The translations under genes and the position numbers were made by a program. From SMXL01 sp964527795 (GTDB lineage Bacteria > Bacteroidota > Rhodothermia > Rhodothermales > UBA10348), in the NCBI GenBank assembly GCA_964527795.1, contig CAZGOS010000029.1:1-20031 (forward strand): DNA of 20,031 nucleotides, written 5' to 3'. Under the pieces are notes generated by a model. The model did no database searches, was not told the DNA's origin, and worked only from the letters and a program-made list of their open reading frames with translations. Shown here piece by piece: positions 1-6,345 of the stretch (positions are counted from its first letter, which is position 1; every line of letters starts with the position of its first letter).

Positions 1-72
1 TTCTCGTTCGACTTGCATGTGTTAAGCCCGCCGCCAGCGTTCGTCCTGAGCCAGGATCAAACTCTCCGTGGT
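1..72 (-). rRNA. rrs: 16S ribosomal RNA, 5' end only (partial)
   Basis: Read on the minus strand, this stretch contains the universal 16S 5' signature AGAGTTTGATCCTGGCTCAG, followed by GACGAACGCTGGCGGCGGGC and then TTAACACATGCAAGTCGAACG. The first A of AGAGTTTGATC (E. coli position 8) lies at about position 65, which puts the mature 5' end near 72. Only the first ~70 bases are present; the rest of the gene runs off the left edge. It is transcribed leftwards from the promoter near 235-264. The GACGAACGCTGGCGGCG form differs from the GATGAACGCTAGCGGCAGGC usual in core Bacteroidetes, which fits a Rhodothermia-like relative, but this is too little sequence for firm placement. Confidence 0.95.
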
Positions 73-99
73 AGAAAGTTTAATAGGTTTGCTCTTCGT

Positions 100-137
100 T
101 CGATTCCAATCGCCAAAACTAGCTTGGCGAGAATCGA
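100..137 (-). repeat. Bipartite inverted repeat (hairpin) in the 16S leader
   Basis: TCGATTC (100-106) pairs with GAATCGA (131-137), and TCGCCAA (110-116) pairs with TTGGCGA (124-130). The two 7-bp stems are separated by a 3-base bulge (CAA, 107-109) on one side only, with a 7-base loop (117-123). In the leader RNA this gives a long hairpin ending about 28 bases before mature 16S. Its place suggests a role in rRNA processing or in shielding the 5' end, but the function is inferred. Confidence 0.6.
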
Positions 138-164
138 CAAGGACTCGCTATGCTTCCAATCTCA

Positions 165-173
165 TCAAAGAAC
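165..173 (-). promoter_or_regulatory. boxA-like antitermination element of the rRNA leader
   Basis: On the minus strand the sequence reads GTTCTTTGA, similar to the boxA core found upstream of many bacterial 16S genes, where NusB/NusE bind to prevent premature termination. It lies about 55 bases after the inferred start site, a usual position. No boxB is visible beside it. The call rests on a short match and its location. Confidence 0.4.
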
Positions 174-234
174 GTCTCAAAACACCCTGATTCGACCTTT
201 CATGGTAGCTAGTCGATTTTTCGGGTGGCCAAGA

Positions 235-264
235 ATAATACGACGCTGATCGCCGTTATGTCAA
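235..264 (-). promoter_or_regulatory. rRNA operon promoter, near-consensus sigma-70 type
   Basis: On the minus strand a perfect -35 hexamer TTGACA (259-264) is followed after 18 bases by TATTAT (235-240), one base from the TATAAT consensus. Transcription would start near 228 and run into the 16S leader. An overlapping TATTCTTG is one base off the Bacteroidetes -7 element TAnnTTTG, but its spacing from the TTG (24 bases) is longer than usual for that type. This is the strongest promoter signature I found here, as expected for an rRNA operon. Confidence 0.7.
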
Positions 265-439
265 CCGCGTGATCGACTTATTGTCGGCGTCGCTGATTCT
301 TGTTGGTCTCTTCAAGAAACAGACCGCTCATTTGGAATGTGGTTGACACGGAAACCGTCTTCGATTTTCAACCAGGATTCCAATCCCGCGATTATGGGCG
401 GGCACGAGTAAACATTCACGGTCCGGGTCGGGTTTCCGG

Positions 440-456
440 TTATAGTTCAACTATAA
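440..456. repeat. AT-rich inverted repeat between the divergent rRNA and PASTA genes
   Basis: TTATAGT (440-446) and ACTATAA (450-456) are exact reverse complements around a TCA centre, in otherwise GC-rich DNA. It lies about 136 bases before the PASTA gene and about 175 bases upstream of the rRNA -35 box. It could be an operator or an AT-rich upstream element. I found no convincing -35 box at the right distance on either strand. The rest of 265-591 holds no gene I can support. Confidence 0.4.
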
Positions 457-591
457 GAAATAGTTTATCCAGGAACAGCCGGGATGATCGTCGTTAAGGA
501 CATCTTCCCTCACGCCGAACATGAACATCCGGCATTTGGCAACGTAAGCGCACCGCATTAAAAGTCTCAGCCTTCCGGCCATCAGCACAAC

Positions 592-1353
592 ATGACGAGA
601 TCAGCAAAACAGACCCTTTTGCAGCGCCTGCGGGCTCTCTTGAGCAATCAGTATCTCTGGAAAGGTCTGGTGTTGTTCGTTGTGATCACGGGAATACTGT
701 ATGTCCTTTTTAATTATCTGCTCATGCCGACCTACACTCGTCACGGGATCTCTGTCGCCGTGCCTGATGTATTGGATTTTTCTTTTGAAGAAGCGGCCGT
801 AGTTATCGAGCAGAGGGGCTTGCGACCGGAACAGGTCTTGCTGCGAAAACCGAATCTGCCGAGAGATGTCGTCATTGATCAGAATCCGTCGCCTAATGCA
901 CGGGTAAAAACCGGCAGACGCATCTACCTGACGATCAACTCCGGTGACACTACAACCGTGCTCGTACCGAAAGTCGAAGGATTTTCCGTCCGCGAGGCTC
1001 GCAATCGCATAATGATCCAGGGACTGGCCGTTCAGGACGTAGTCCCTGATTCGATTCCGTCTGCACACGCCAACACCATAACCAGACAGTCTCCGGTTGC
1101 CGGAGAACGCGTACCACCGGGAACTCTCGTCACGCTATGGTACAGTACGGGACTCGGAGATCGCCAGGTGCTGGTCCCGGATGTCATGGGCATGGCAGCG
1201 GAAAAGGCGCAGCGATTCCTTCTGAATCTACGACTTCGATCCGCGGTCATCGGCGACTCAAGCATAGAGCAGATCGTGACGAGTCAGAGTCCTCTGCCCG
1301 GAACAAGCGTACGAGAGGGATTCGAGATCAGACTGCGACTGACGGTTCAGTGA
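592..1353 (+). CDS. Membrane-anchored protein with three PASTA domains
   Basis: This 253-residue protein has a short positively charged cytoplasmic N-terminus, one membrane segment (about residues 23-44) and three consecutive PASTA repeats (about 53-117, 121-187 and 191-253). Each begins with a VAVPDV / VLVPKV / VLVPDV-type strand and contains the QNPSP / QSPVAG / QSPLPG turn typical of PASTA. PASTA domains bind peptidoglycan fragments or serve as rigid cell-envelope spacers. In Firmicutes and Actinobacteria they sit on Ser/Thr kinases or penicillin-binding proteins, but here no catalytic domain is present. The topology implies that the repeats lie in the periplasm. The ATG has no clear Shine-Dalgarno sequence. 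The gene ends one base before the convergent pyrR stop codon. The domain call is firm; the role (cell-wall sensing or scaffolding) is inferred. Confidence 0.88.
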   Translation: MTRSAKQTLLQRLRALLSNQYLWKGLVLFVVITGILYVLFNYLLMPTYTRHGISVAVPDVLDFSFEEAAVVIEQRGLRPEQVLLRKPNLPRDVVIDQNPSPNARVKTGRRIYLTINSGDTTTVLVPKVEGFSVREARNRIMIQGLAVQDVVPDSIPSAHANTITRQSPVAGERVPPGTLVTLWYSTGLGDRQVLVPDVMGMAAEKAQRFLLNLRLRSAVIGDSSIEQIVTSQSPLPGTSVREGFEIRLRLTVQ

Positions 1354-1354
1354 T

Positions 1355-1870
1355 CTACTCGACGACCTTGACGGCTATCTCGTCTCCCAACTCGACAACC
1401 ACGCGTTCCATATGTTTTGTCGGAATCACCTTTCCGACGTAGTCGGGCTGAATCGGATACTCGCGGTGACCGCGATCGATAAGCACCATGAGCTGTATGG
1501 AGCGGGGTCTTCCGAATCGCACGACCGTGTCAAGGGCTGCCCGAACGGTGCGTCCGGTGAACAGCACATCGTCAACAAGAATAACGTCCCGATCGGTAAC
1601 ATCCGGCGATTCGGCGACGTGCTCTGAAGAGACGCTTTGCCCGTCCGCTACGTCATCCCTGAACGCAGCCACTTCCAGATCATGTGAGTGAATCGATGTT
1701 CCCTCAATTCTCGCCAGGTGTGCAGCCAGCGATTTAGCCAACTCGGCACCGGCACGTTTGATGCCAAATACGACCAGGTTGTCGGCGCCTCGGTTGCGTT
1801 CAACTATTTCGTAGGCAAGCCGCGTGAGCGTACGCTGGACTTGCAACGGCGACATGATTCTGAGATTCAT
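1355..1870 (-). CDS. pyrR: Bifunctional pyr operon regulator / uracil phosphoribosyltransferase PyrR
   Basis: At 171 residues this is close to the usual PyrR length (about 180). The PRPP-binding loop VILVDDVLFTGRT lies at residues 96-108, and the PyrR-specific segment LIDRGHREYPIQPDYVGK at about 130-147. A type I phosphoribosyltransferase core begins with LVVFGIKRAGAELA near residue 32. PyrR converts uracil and PRPP to UMP, and in many bacteria it binds pyr mRNA to promote attenuation. No other pyrimidine gene is nearby, so RNA targets, if any, lie elsewhere or in its own leader. The ATG at 1868-1870 is used; a second ATG five codons later is possible. An intrinsic terminator ends only ~24 bases upstream of the start, which suggests either its own promoter within the upstream gene or attenuation control. 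It is convergent with the PASTA gene. Confidence 0.92.
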   Translation of the reverse strand: MNLRIMSPLQVQRTLTRLAYEIVERNRGADNLVVFGIKRAGAELAKSLAAHLARIEGTSIHSHDLEVAAFRDDVADGQSVSSEHVAESPDVTDRDVILVDDVLFTGRTVRAALDTVVRFGRPRSIQLMVLIDRGHREYPIQPDYVGKVIPTKHMERVVVELGDEIAVKVVE

Positions 1871-1893
1871 AAACCTGTGTTCCTGGTCCGGTA

Positions 1894-1929
1894 GAAATTA
1901 AGAAAGCCCCTGCCGAATCGACAGAGGCC
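1894..1929 (-). terminator. Intrinsic terminator between the FN3-like gene and pyrR
   Basis: Read on the minus strand, GCCTCTG (1922-1928) pairs with CAGGGGC (1906-1912) with one G-U pair, around a 9-base loop. A further G-U pair at the base (1929 with 1905) extends the stem. The hairpin is followed by TTTCTTAATTTC. It lies 25 bases after the stop codon of the upstream gene and just before pyrR. It would end transcripts coming from tmk-fur, or act as an attenuator for pyrR. Confidence 0.65.
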
Positions 1930-1954
1930 ACGCAAATCGCAATCCCGGCTTCAC

Positions 1955-2365
1955 CTACTGAAACAGCGCTTTCAAGCTACCCCACGTTCTCCGGATGGCC
2001 GTCGACGTGTAGTTGACGGATTGGGTCGTCACGATTTGCCGCGTACCGTTTCCAAATACGACATCCAGACGGTAGTCCAGCTGTTCGGAGCCTGACTTAT
2101 AGACCTGAGTGTCGCGGAAAATATACTCCTTCCCCGTCCCGTGCGGCCGAGAGGCGTACACTTTCTCGAATTGATCTTCGTAGCTCATCGTCGTCTTGCG
2201 CAACAGCTCATACTCCCTCACGTCTTCTTCAATGTCAGCCCGCCAGGTCACCACAAAGTCGCGACCTTCCGGTTGAATTTTGAAAAAGTTCAAGCGTATA
2301 CCGCTCGACCAAAACATCGCGCCGCAAAGAAAGAATGCGGTTGCTATGAGCCCGATTTTTCGCAA
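1955..2365 (-). CDS. Small exported protein with a fibronectin type III-like fold (hypothetical)
   Basis: I do not recognise a named family. The 136-residue product begins with a signal peptide or anchor (residues 1-22, with a hydrophobic stretch IGLIATAFFLCGAMFW). One compact beta-rich domain follows. The run FVVTWRADIEEDVREYELLRK and the later DYRLDVVFGNG resemble the strand pattern of fibronectin type III modules, which often mediate binding at the cell surface. The start codon is TTG (2363-2365); no in-frame ATG lies upstream, and the signal sequence begins right after this codon. It sits 127 bases downstream of fur on the same strand and is followed by a terminator. FN3 likeness is my reading of the pattern and is uncertain; the gene being real is more secure. 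Confidence 0.7.
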   Translation of the reverse strand: MRKIGLIATAFFLCGAMFWSSGIRLNFFKIQPEGRDFVVTWRADIEEDVREYELLRKTTMSYEDQFEKVYASRPHGTGKEYIFRDTQVYKSGSEQLDYRLDVVFGNGTRQIVTTQSVNYTSTAIRRTWGSLKALFQ

Positions 2366-2492
2366 GTCGTGCGTCTTTTTCTGAGCGTTGCTGTTGCTTC
2401 TCGGAATTACGTCAATCAGGAAGATACTTCGGCACTCCCGAAAGGGAAAGCCACTATTAAATCAATACGCTGTCGCCTGTCTCGATACCTAA

Positions 2493-2984
2493 TCATGCAG
2501 CGTCAGATGCTACTTCTGTGTTCGCCCTGTTTTCGCAATTTTCACGCTTACAGTGTCCGTGCATCTGAAGGGAATGGTGCTCGATCTCGAAATTGAAAAT
2601 TTCAGCAATCATTTCCCGGATCCCCTGGATTCGTGGATCACAAAATTCAAACACCTCGTTGCAGTCCAAACAGATCAAATGATCATGTTGCCAGTAGCCA
2701 AATGAAGGTTCGTATTTCGCCTGTTTGTTTCCGAACTGGTGCCTGACAACCAGGTTGCACTCTATCAGTAGATCAAGAGTATTGTATACCGTTGCACGGC
2801 TTACGGCAACATCTTTCTTTTTCAGTCTCAAATAAAGTTCGTCGGCATCGAAATGGTCATCGCTCCCGTACACCTCCTCAAATATCAGAACCCGCTCCGG
2901 CGTCTGCCGATGTCCCTTCGCTTTCAGATAGTCAAAAAAGATCTTCAGGACTTCTGCAATCCGTTGTGGTGCCACGGGCGGCAT
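2493..2984 (-). CDS. fur: Fur family transcriptional regulator (ferric/zinc uptake)
   Basis: This 163-residue protein has the Fur layout. A winged-helix DNA-binding half comes first, with the recognition-helix segment SRATVYNTLDLL at residues 62-73. The dimerisation half carries the metal motif HDHLIC (100-105), the pair C105/C108 (CLDC) and the C-terminal pair C145/C150. These are the regulatory and structural metal sites of Fur. It is expected to repress iron (or zinc/peroxide-stress) genes when metal is bound; HDHLIC with both CxxC-type pairs fits Fur best, but Zur or PerR cannot be excluded. The ATG at 2982-2984 is preceded by AGGAG with a 7-base spacing, one of the clearer Shine-Dalgarno sequences here. 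It lies 101 bases downstream of tmk on the same strand. I see no convincing Fur box in front of it. Confidence 0.9.
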   Translation of the reverse strand: MPPVAPQRIAEVLKIFFDYLKAKGHRQTPERVLIFEEVYGSDDHFDADELYLRLKKKDVAVSRATVYNTLDLLIECNLVVRHQFGNKQAKYEPSFGYWQHDHLICLDCNEVFEFCDPRIQGIREMIAEIFNFEIEHHSLQMHGHCKRENCENRANTEVASDAA

Positions 2985-3085
2985 TCGTTTCTCCTATATC
3001 TCTTGTGCGGCGAGCTGGTATTCCTCCTGGCCTCGGAAAAAGCAAATGGTCTACCTGTGCTTTGATGGCTGGTTCCTACTTCTTC

Positions 3086-3724
3086 TCATTCCGGTGATTG
3101 ACCGATCGCCCGTCTGTAGACCGGAAGTTCGGACAGATCAGCCAGAATGCGTTCGAAAATTTTCCTGGGCGACGGTTCACCGTCAACCGTACAGATCCGA
3201 TTGGTGTTTTTTTCGGCCAAATCATCATACGCCTTAACCACCCGTTCGAAAAACGACGAATCCGACCGTTCCATGCGATCAGCTGTCCGACCGTGTTGGC
3301 GCTGATTTGCAGTTTCCAGCGAAACGCGTATTAGATACGTTCGGTCCGGTACGAGGCCGTTCGTCACTTCTCGTTGAAACCCGGCGAGCCAATCCGGTTC
3401 GGCGATCTGGCGTCCCCCACCCTGGTAGGCAACCGTCGAATCAAAAAATCGGTCACAGATAACCACATGACCTGCGCCCAAGAGCGCTCTCAGCTTAGAA
3501 CGAACCAGTTGTGCGCGGGCAGCCGAATAGAGCAGCATTTCGGCGAAGGGGTCGATCTCCAGATCAATATCGAGCAGTAGTGAGCGAATACGTTCAGAAA
3601 CGGGAGTTCCGCCGGGTTCACGTACGAGATGCACCGTGAGGCCCCAATCGGCCAGGTGGTCCGCCAAGAGCTGCGCCTGCGTGCTTTTCCCGCAACCGTC
3701 GATCCCTTCAAAGGTGATGAGCAT
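3086..3724 (-). CDS. tmk: dTMP (thymidylate) kinase
   Basis: Thymidylate kinase phosphorylates dTMP to dTDP with ATP in the cytoplasm, an essential step to dTTP. The 212-residue length is typical. Visible motifs are the P-loop GIDGCGKST (residues 7-15), REPGGT (35-40, nucleotide-monophosphate binding), the DRF start of the DR(Y/F) motif followed by STVAYQGGGR (91-105), and an arginine-containing LID segment (about 141-153). The ATG at 3722-3724 is preceded by GAGGG seven bases upstream. It is first in a leftward cluster (tmk, fur, FN3-like gene) and divergent from the TPR gene. I found no clear promoter for it in the 202-base intergenic region. Confidence 0.96.
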   Translation of the reverse strand: MLITFEGIDGCGKSTQAQLLADHLADWGLTVHLVREPGGTPVSERIRSLLLDIDLEIDPFAEMLLYSAARAQLVRSKLRALLGAGHVVICDRFFDSTVAYQGGGRQIAEPDWLAGFQREVTNGLVPDRTYLIRVSLETANQRQHGRTADRMERSDSSFFERVVKAYDDLAEKNTNRICTVDGEPSPRKIFERILADLSELPVYRRAIGQSPE

Positions 3725-3797
3725 GCTTATACCCTCATATAAGCTACAAAGTACAATTCTTTCGTTATTTAGTATGAAGGGTAGCGGTCCAGGCTGG

Positions 3798-3826
3798 TTG
3801 TAATTGGCGCGATCTCCTTATATTAT
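3798..3826 (+). promoter_or_regulatory. Sigma-70-like promoter of the TPR gene
   Basis: TTGTAA (3798-3803, four of six consensus bases) is followed after exactly 17 bases by TATTAT (3821-3826, one mismatch). Transcription would start near 3833, giving a 5' untranslated region of about 95 bases before the ATG at 3927. The -10 hexamer is identical to that of the rRNA promoter in this window. Confidence 0.6.
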
Positions 3827-3926
3827 TTCAGATACACGAACCTTTTTCATCGATCGGCTTTTTAGCGTCTGAAATCGCACAACCTCTTTCACTGCTCTTT
3901 CTTCCCGGATCCACATTCCGCAGCGT

Positions 3927-5339
3927 ATGAGCATGTTCAACTTCGAATTCGAGGACTTCGAAGACTCAAAAGACGAAAGCCGGCTGGAAGATCTCGCCGC
4001 CAGTTTCGAACAAGAGGGTGAATCCGTCTATTACGACTCGGATACACTGGAGGAGATTGCCACCTACTACTTCGAGCTCGGTCGATTCGAAGATTCGCTC
4101 TCCGTCGTTGATCGAATGCTCGCTACGCATCCTTATTCGTCAGATGCGCGAATGCGCCGCGGTATTCTTTTGAATAATCTGGGGCGGCATGACGAAGCGC
4201 TCATCGCCTATGAAGACGCTCTGGCGTTGAATCCTACGGACGTCGAGACGATCGTCAACAAGGGAATCACGCTGGATACAGTTGATCGCCCGGAGGAAGC
4301 TTTGCAGTCGTATGCGGACGCGTTGCGCCTCGATCCGAGAAATGACGAGACCCTGTTTAATCAAGGAGTCACACTCGAGCGGCTGAATCGCCTGGAAGAA
4401 GCAGTCGTTGCGTTTACCGACTGTGCCGAGATCAATCCCGAGCATCCGGAAGTGTGGTATGAACTGGGATTCTGTCACGATCGACTCGGCCAGGATGACG
4501 AGAGCATTGCGTGTTACGATCGGCACCTGGACATTGAGCCCTATTCACACGACGCCTGGTACAATAGAGGCATTGTTCTTAATCGCACCGGGAATTTCAA
4601 GGATGCCGTTTCCGCCTATGAGATGGCGACGGTAATCTCTGAAGATTTCGCATCTGCGCATTACAACCGTGGGAACGCGTTAGCGAATATTGGCGACTTG
4701 AAGGGCGCGATCGAGAGTTACAAACGCGTTCTGGAAATCGAGGGCACCGACGCCGCAACGTGTTACAACGTTGGTCTCGCTTTCGAAGAAATGAAACACT
4801 ACGAAAGCGCGATTCATTATTTTGAGAAGGCGATTGATTCGGATGCCCAGTACGCTGAAGCCTGGTACGGTCTGGGGTGCTGCTACGACGCGCTTGAACA
4901 ATTTGAAGAAGCACTCACGTTCTACAATCGCGCTCTGGTACTCAGCACGGACACCGCTGAATTCTGGCATGCCAAAGCGGACTGTTCCTACAATCTGGGT
5001 CGGCTAACGGAAGCCATCAATGCATACCGAGCGGTGATCAAAACTTCGCCAGGAAACAGGGACGCATGGCTGGACTACGCCGAAACCCTGTTTGAAGCGG
5101 ATCAGATTGAATCCGCTCTGGACGCATACCGCACGGCGTTATCCATCAATCCGGAATATGCCGGTGTTTACTTCCAGCAGGCCAAGGCCCTGTTTGCGTT
5201 GGGACGCTCCGATGAAAGTATCCACTCCCTTCAGACGGCATTTGAGCTGGATCCGGACAAGAAAGCCGAATTTCAGCATGCCTATCCCGAACTCTACGGT
5301 GATACCAGAATACGCAAGCTGCTTGATCTTGACGGCTGA
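3927..5339 (+). CDS. Tetratricopeptide repeat (TPR) protein
   Basis: This 470-residue, acidic protein is made almost entirely of TPR units. After an Asp/Glu-rich N-terminus (residues 1-35), roughly twelve 34-residue repeats run to about residue 445. The pattern is clear in units such as DAWYNRGIVLNRTGNFKDAV, AEAWYGLGCCYDALEQFEEA and DVETIVNKGITLDTVDRPEE, with conserved W/L, G, Y, A and P positions. There is no signal peptide or membrane segment, so it is expected in the cytoplasm. TPR arrays form a superhelical scaffold for protein-protein contacts; the partner cannot be read from the sequence. It has its own promoter (3798-3826) and terminator (5368-5400), so it appears to be a single-gene unit. 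The ATG at 3927 is chosen; a second ATG two codons later (3933) is possible. Confidence 0.92.
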   Translation: MSMFNFEFEDFEDSKDESRLEDLAASFEQEGESVYYDSDTLEEIATYYFELGRFEDSLSVVDRMLATHPYSSDARMRRGILLNNLGRHDEALIAYEDALALNPTDVETIVNKGITLDTVDRPEEALQSYADALRLDPRNDETLFNQGVTLERLNRLEEAVVAFTDCAEINPEHPEVWYELGFCHDRLGQDDESIACYDRHLDIEPYSHDAWYNRGIVLNRTGNFKDAVSAYEMATVISEDFASAHYNRGNALANIGDLKGAIESYKRVLEIEGTDAATCYNVGLAFEEMKHYESAIHYFEKAIDSDAQYAEAWYGLGCCYDALEQFEEALTFYNRALVLSTDTAEFWHAKADCSYNLGRLTEAINAYRAVIKTSPGNRDAWLDYAETLFEADQIESALDAYRTALSINPEYAGVYFQQAKALFALGRSDESIHSLQTAFELDPDKKAEFQHAYPELYGDTRIRKLLDLDG

Positions 5340-5367
5340 TGTGCTTCGACATTGTATCTCTCCCAGG

Positions 5368-5400
5368 AAGGCGGGCAGTCTACTGTCTGCCTTTATTTGT
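5368..5400 (+). terminator. Strong intrinsic terminator after the TPR gene
   Basis: GGCGGGCAG (5370-5378) pairs with CTGTCTGCC (5383-5391) around a TCTA loop, with two G-U pairs. AA before and TT after extend the stem to 11 bp. The hairpin is followed by TTTATTTGT. It starts 28 bases after the TPR stop codon and lies before the DUF368 gene, so the two genes are probably transcribed separately. Confidence 0.85.
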
Positions 5401-5419
5401 ATGTGTATTGCCGACTTGT

Positions 5420-5431
5420 CGTCTTAAGACG
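5420..5431. repeat. 12-bp perfect palindrome just before the DUF368 start
   Basis: CGTCTTAAGACG is a perfect 12-bp palindrome ending three bases before the DUF368 ATG (5434) and overlapping the alternative GTG start. It could be an operator or a translation-blocking hairpin; a chance match is also possible. No Shine-Dalgarno sequence is visible in the same place. Confidence 0.35.
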
Positions 5432-5433
5432 TG

Positions 5434-6300
5434 ATGAACCTGATCATTCATATCGCTCAGGGTCTCGGGATCGGCGTGGCGAACGTAATTGCCGGCGTTT
5501 CGGGAGGCACAATGGCACTCGTTTTTGGCATTTACGACCGCCTTATCGAAATCGTAAGCGCCGTTGTGCAAGCCTTTCTGGCGCTCGTTCGCTTCGACGT
5601 AAAAGCGTTCGTCTCCCGCCTGACATCGCTTCCCTGGACCTTCATTCTGCCGCTGGCGACGGGAATCGTCGTTGCGACCCTGACGGGTGCCCGAGTGATA
5701 CCGGAGGCAATGGATAAGTGGCCGGTGCAGAGTCGCTCGCTATTCTTTGGACTTATCCTCGGATCCATAGCCATTCCATGGATTCGTACGAAGACCGTCA
5801 CGCTTCGTGAATACGTGCTGGTGGTTGTAGCGGCTGCTCTGGCGTTTGTATTGACAGGTCTGCCTCCGACCGAAATCTCAGATCCGTCGCTTCTTCAATT
5901 TTTCCTCGCGGGGGCGATAGCCATTTGTGCCATGATCCTGCCCGGTGTGAGCGGCGCTTTTCTTCTTCTCGTGATGGGCCTGTATCAACCCGTTCTTCGG
6001 GCCATCGACGAATTGGACATGTTCATCGTGAGCGCCTTTCTTGCCGGTTCGGCGATTGGACTCGGTGCCTTCGCCCTGTTTATGGGTTGGTTGCTCCGAA
6101 AATACCACGATCAGACGATGGTCGTTCTTGTCGGTCTGATGGCCGGCTCTCTTCGCGCGCTCTGGCCCTGGCTGGGTGAGGAGCGGGAATTACTCTGGTA
6201 TTCAGGAAACGAAGCGCTTGGCGGCGTTATTCTTTTGTTCGCCGCAGGTCTGATCCTGTCCGGCCTGGCTACGCTCTACGAAGCGAAAAAAGTAAAGTGA
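5434..6300 (+). CDS. DUF368 polytopic membrane protein (PopT-like undecaprenyl-phosphate translocase)
   Basis: The 288-residue product is almost wholly hydrophobic with many membrane segments. It carries the two related motifs that define DUF368: GVANVIAGVSGGTMALVFGI (residues 14-33) and MILPGVSGAFLLLVMGLYQP (167-186), which point to an inverted-repeat transporter fold. Members of this family (PopT) and the DedA family have been reported to recycle the lipid carrier undecaprenyl phosphate across the inner membrane for cell-wall synthesis. The function here is inferred from family membership. An ATG at 5434 is used; a GTG directly before it at 5431 is an alternative that adds one residue. It follows the TPR terminator and is convergent with the choice-of-anchor B gene, 45 bases away. 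Confidence 0.88.
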   Translation: MNLIIHIAQGLGIGVANVIAGVSGGTMALVFGIYDRLIEIVSAVVQAFLALVRFDVKAFVSRLTSLPWTFILPLATGIVVATLTGARVIPEAMDKWPVQSRSLFFGLILGSIAIPWIRTKTVTLREYVLVVVAAALAFVLTGLPPTEISDPSLLQFFLAGAIAICAMILPGVSGAFLLLVMGLYQPVLRAIDELDMFIVSAFLAGSAIGLGAFALFMGWLLRKYHDQTMVVLVGLMAGSLRALWPWLGEERELLWYSGNEALGGVILLFAAGLILSGLATLYEAKKVK

Positions 6301-6345
6301 AGAAGGGGCTGGCAAAGAATGCAATGTCGGCCGAACCAGGGCTTG

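Larger units (their letters stand above)
73..228 (-). other. 16S rRNA leader (transcribed spacer before 16S)
   Basis: This is the stretch between the inferred transcription start (about 228) and the mature 16S 5' end (about 72), read on the minus strand. It holds no gene. It contains a boxA-like GTTCTTTGA (165-173) and a long interrupted inverted repeat (100-137), both listed separately. Leaders of this size are normal for rRNA operons and usually carry antitermination and processing signals. The start site is inferred from the promoter position, so the upstream end is approximate. Confidence 0.6.

Noticed and set aside
114..121. TAGTTTTG on the minus strand as a Bacteroidetes -7 element for 16S
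   Set aside because: The nearest TTG is only 16 bases upstream, it lies inside a hairpin, and a far better promoter is present at 235-264.
343..348. Perfect TTGACA on the plus strand as a -35 for the PASTA gene
   Set aside because: The bases 17-18 downstream (TTTCAA) do not form a -10 box, so there is no supported promoter.
2431..2452. Hairpin after fur as a terminator
   Set aside because: The stem (GGC and TCCC blocks with one mismatch) is fair, but no T-run follows on the fur strand.
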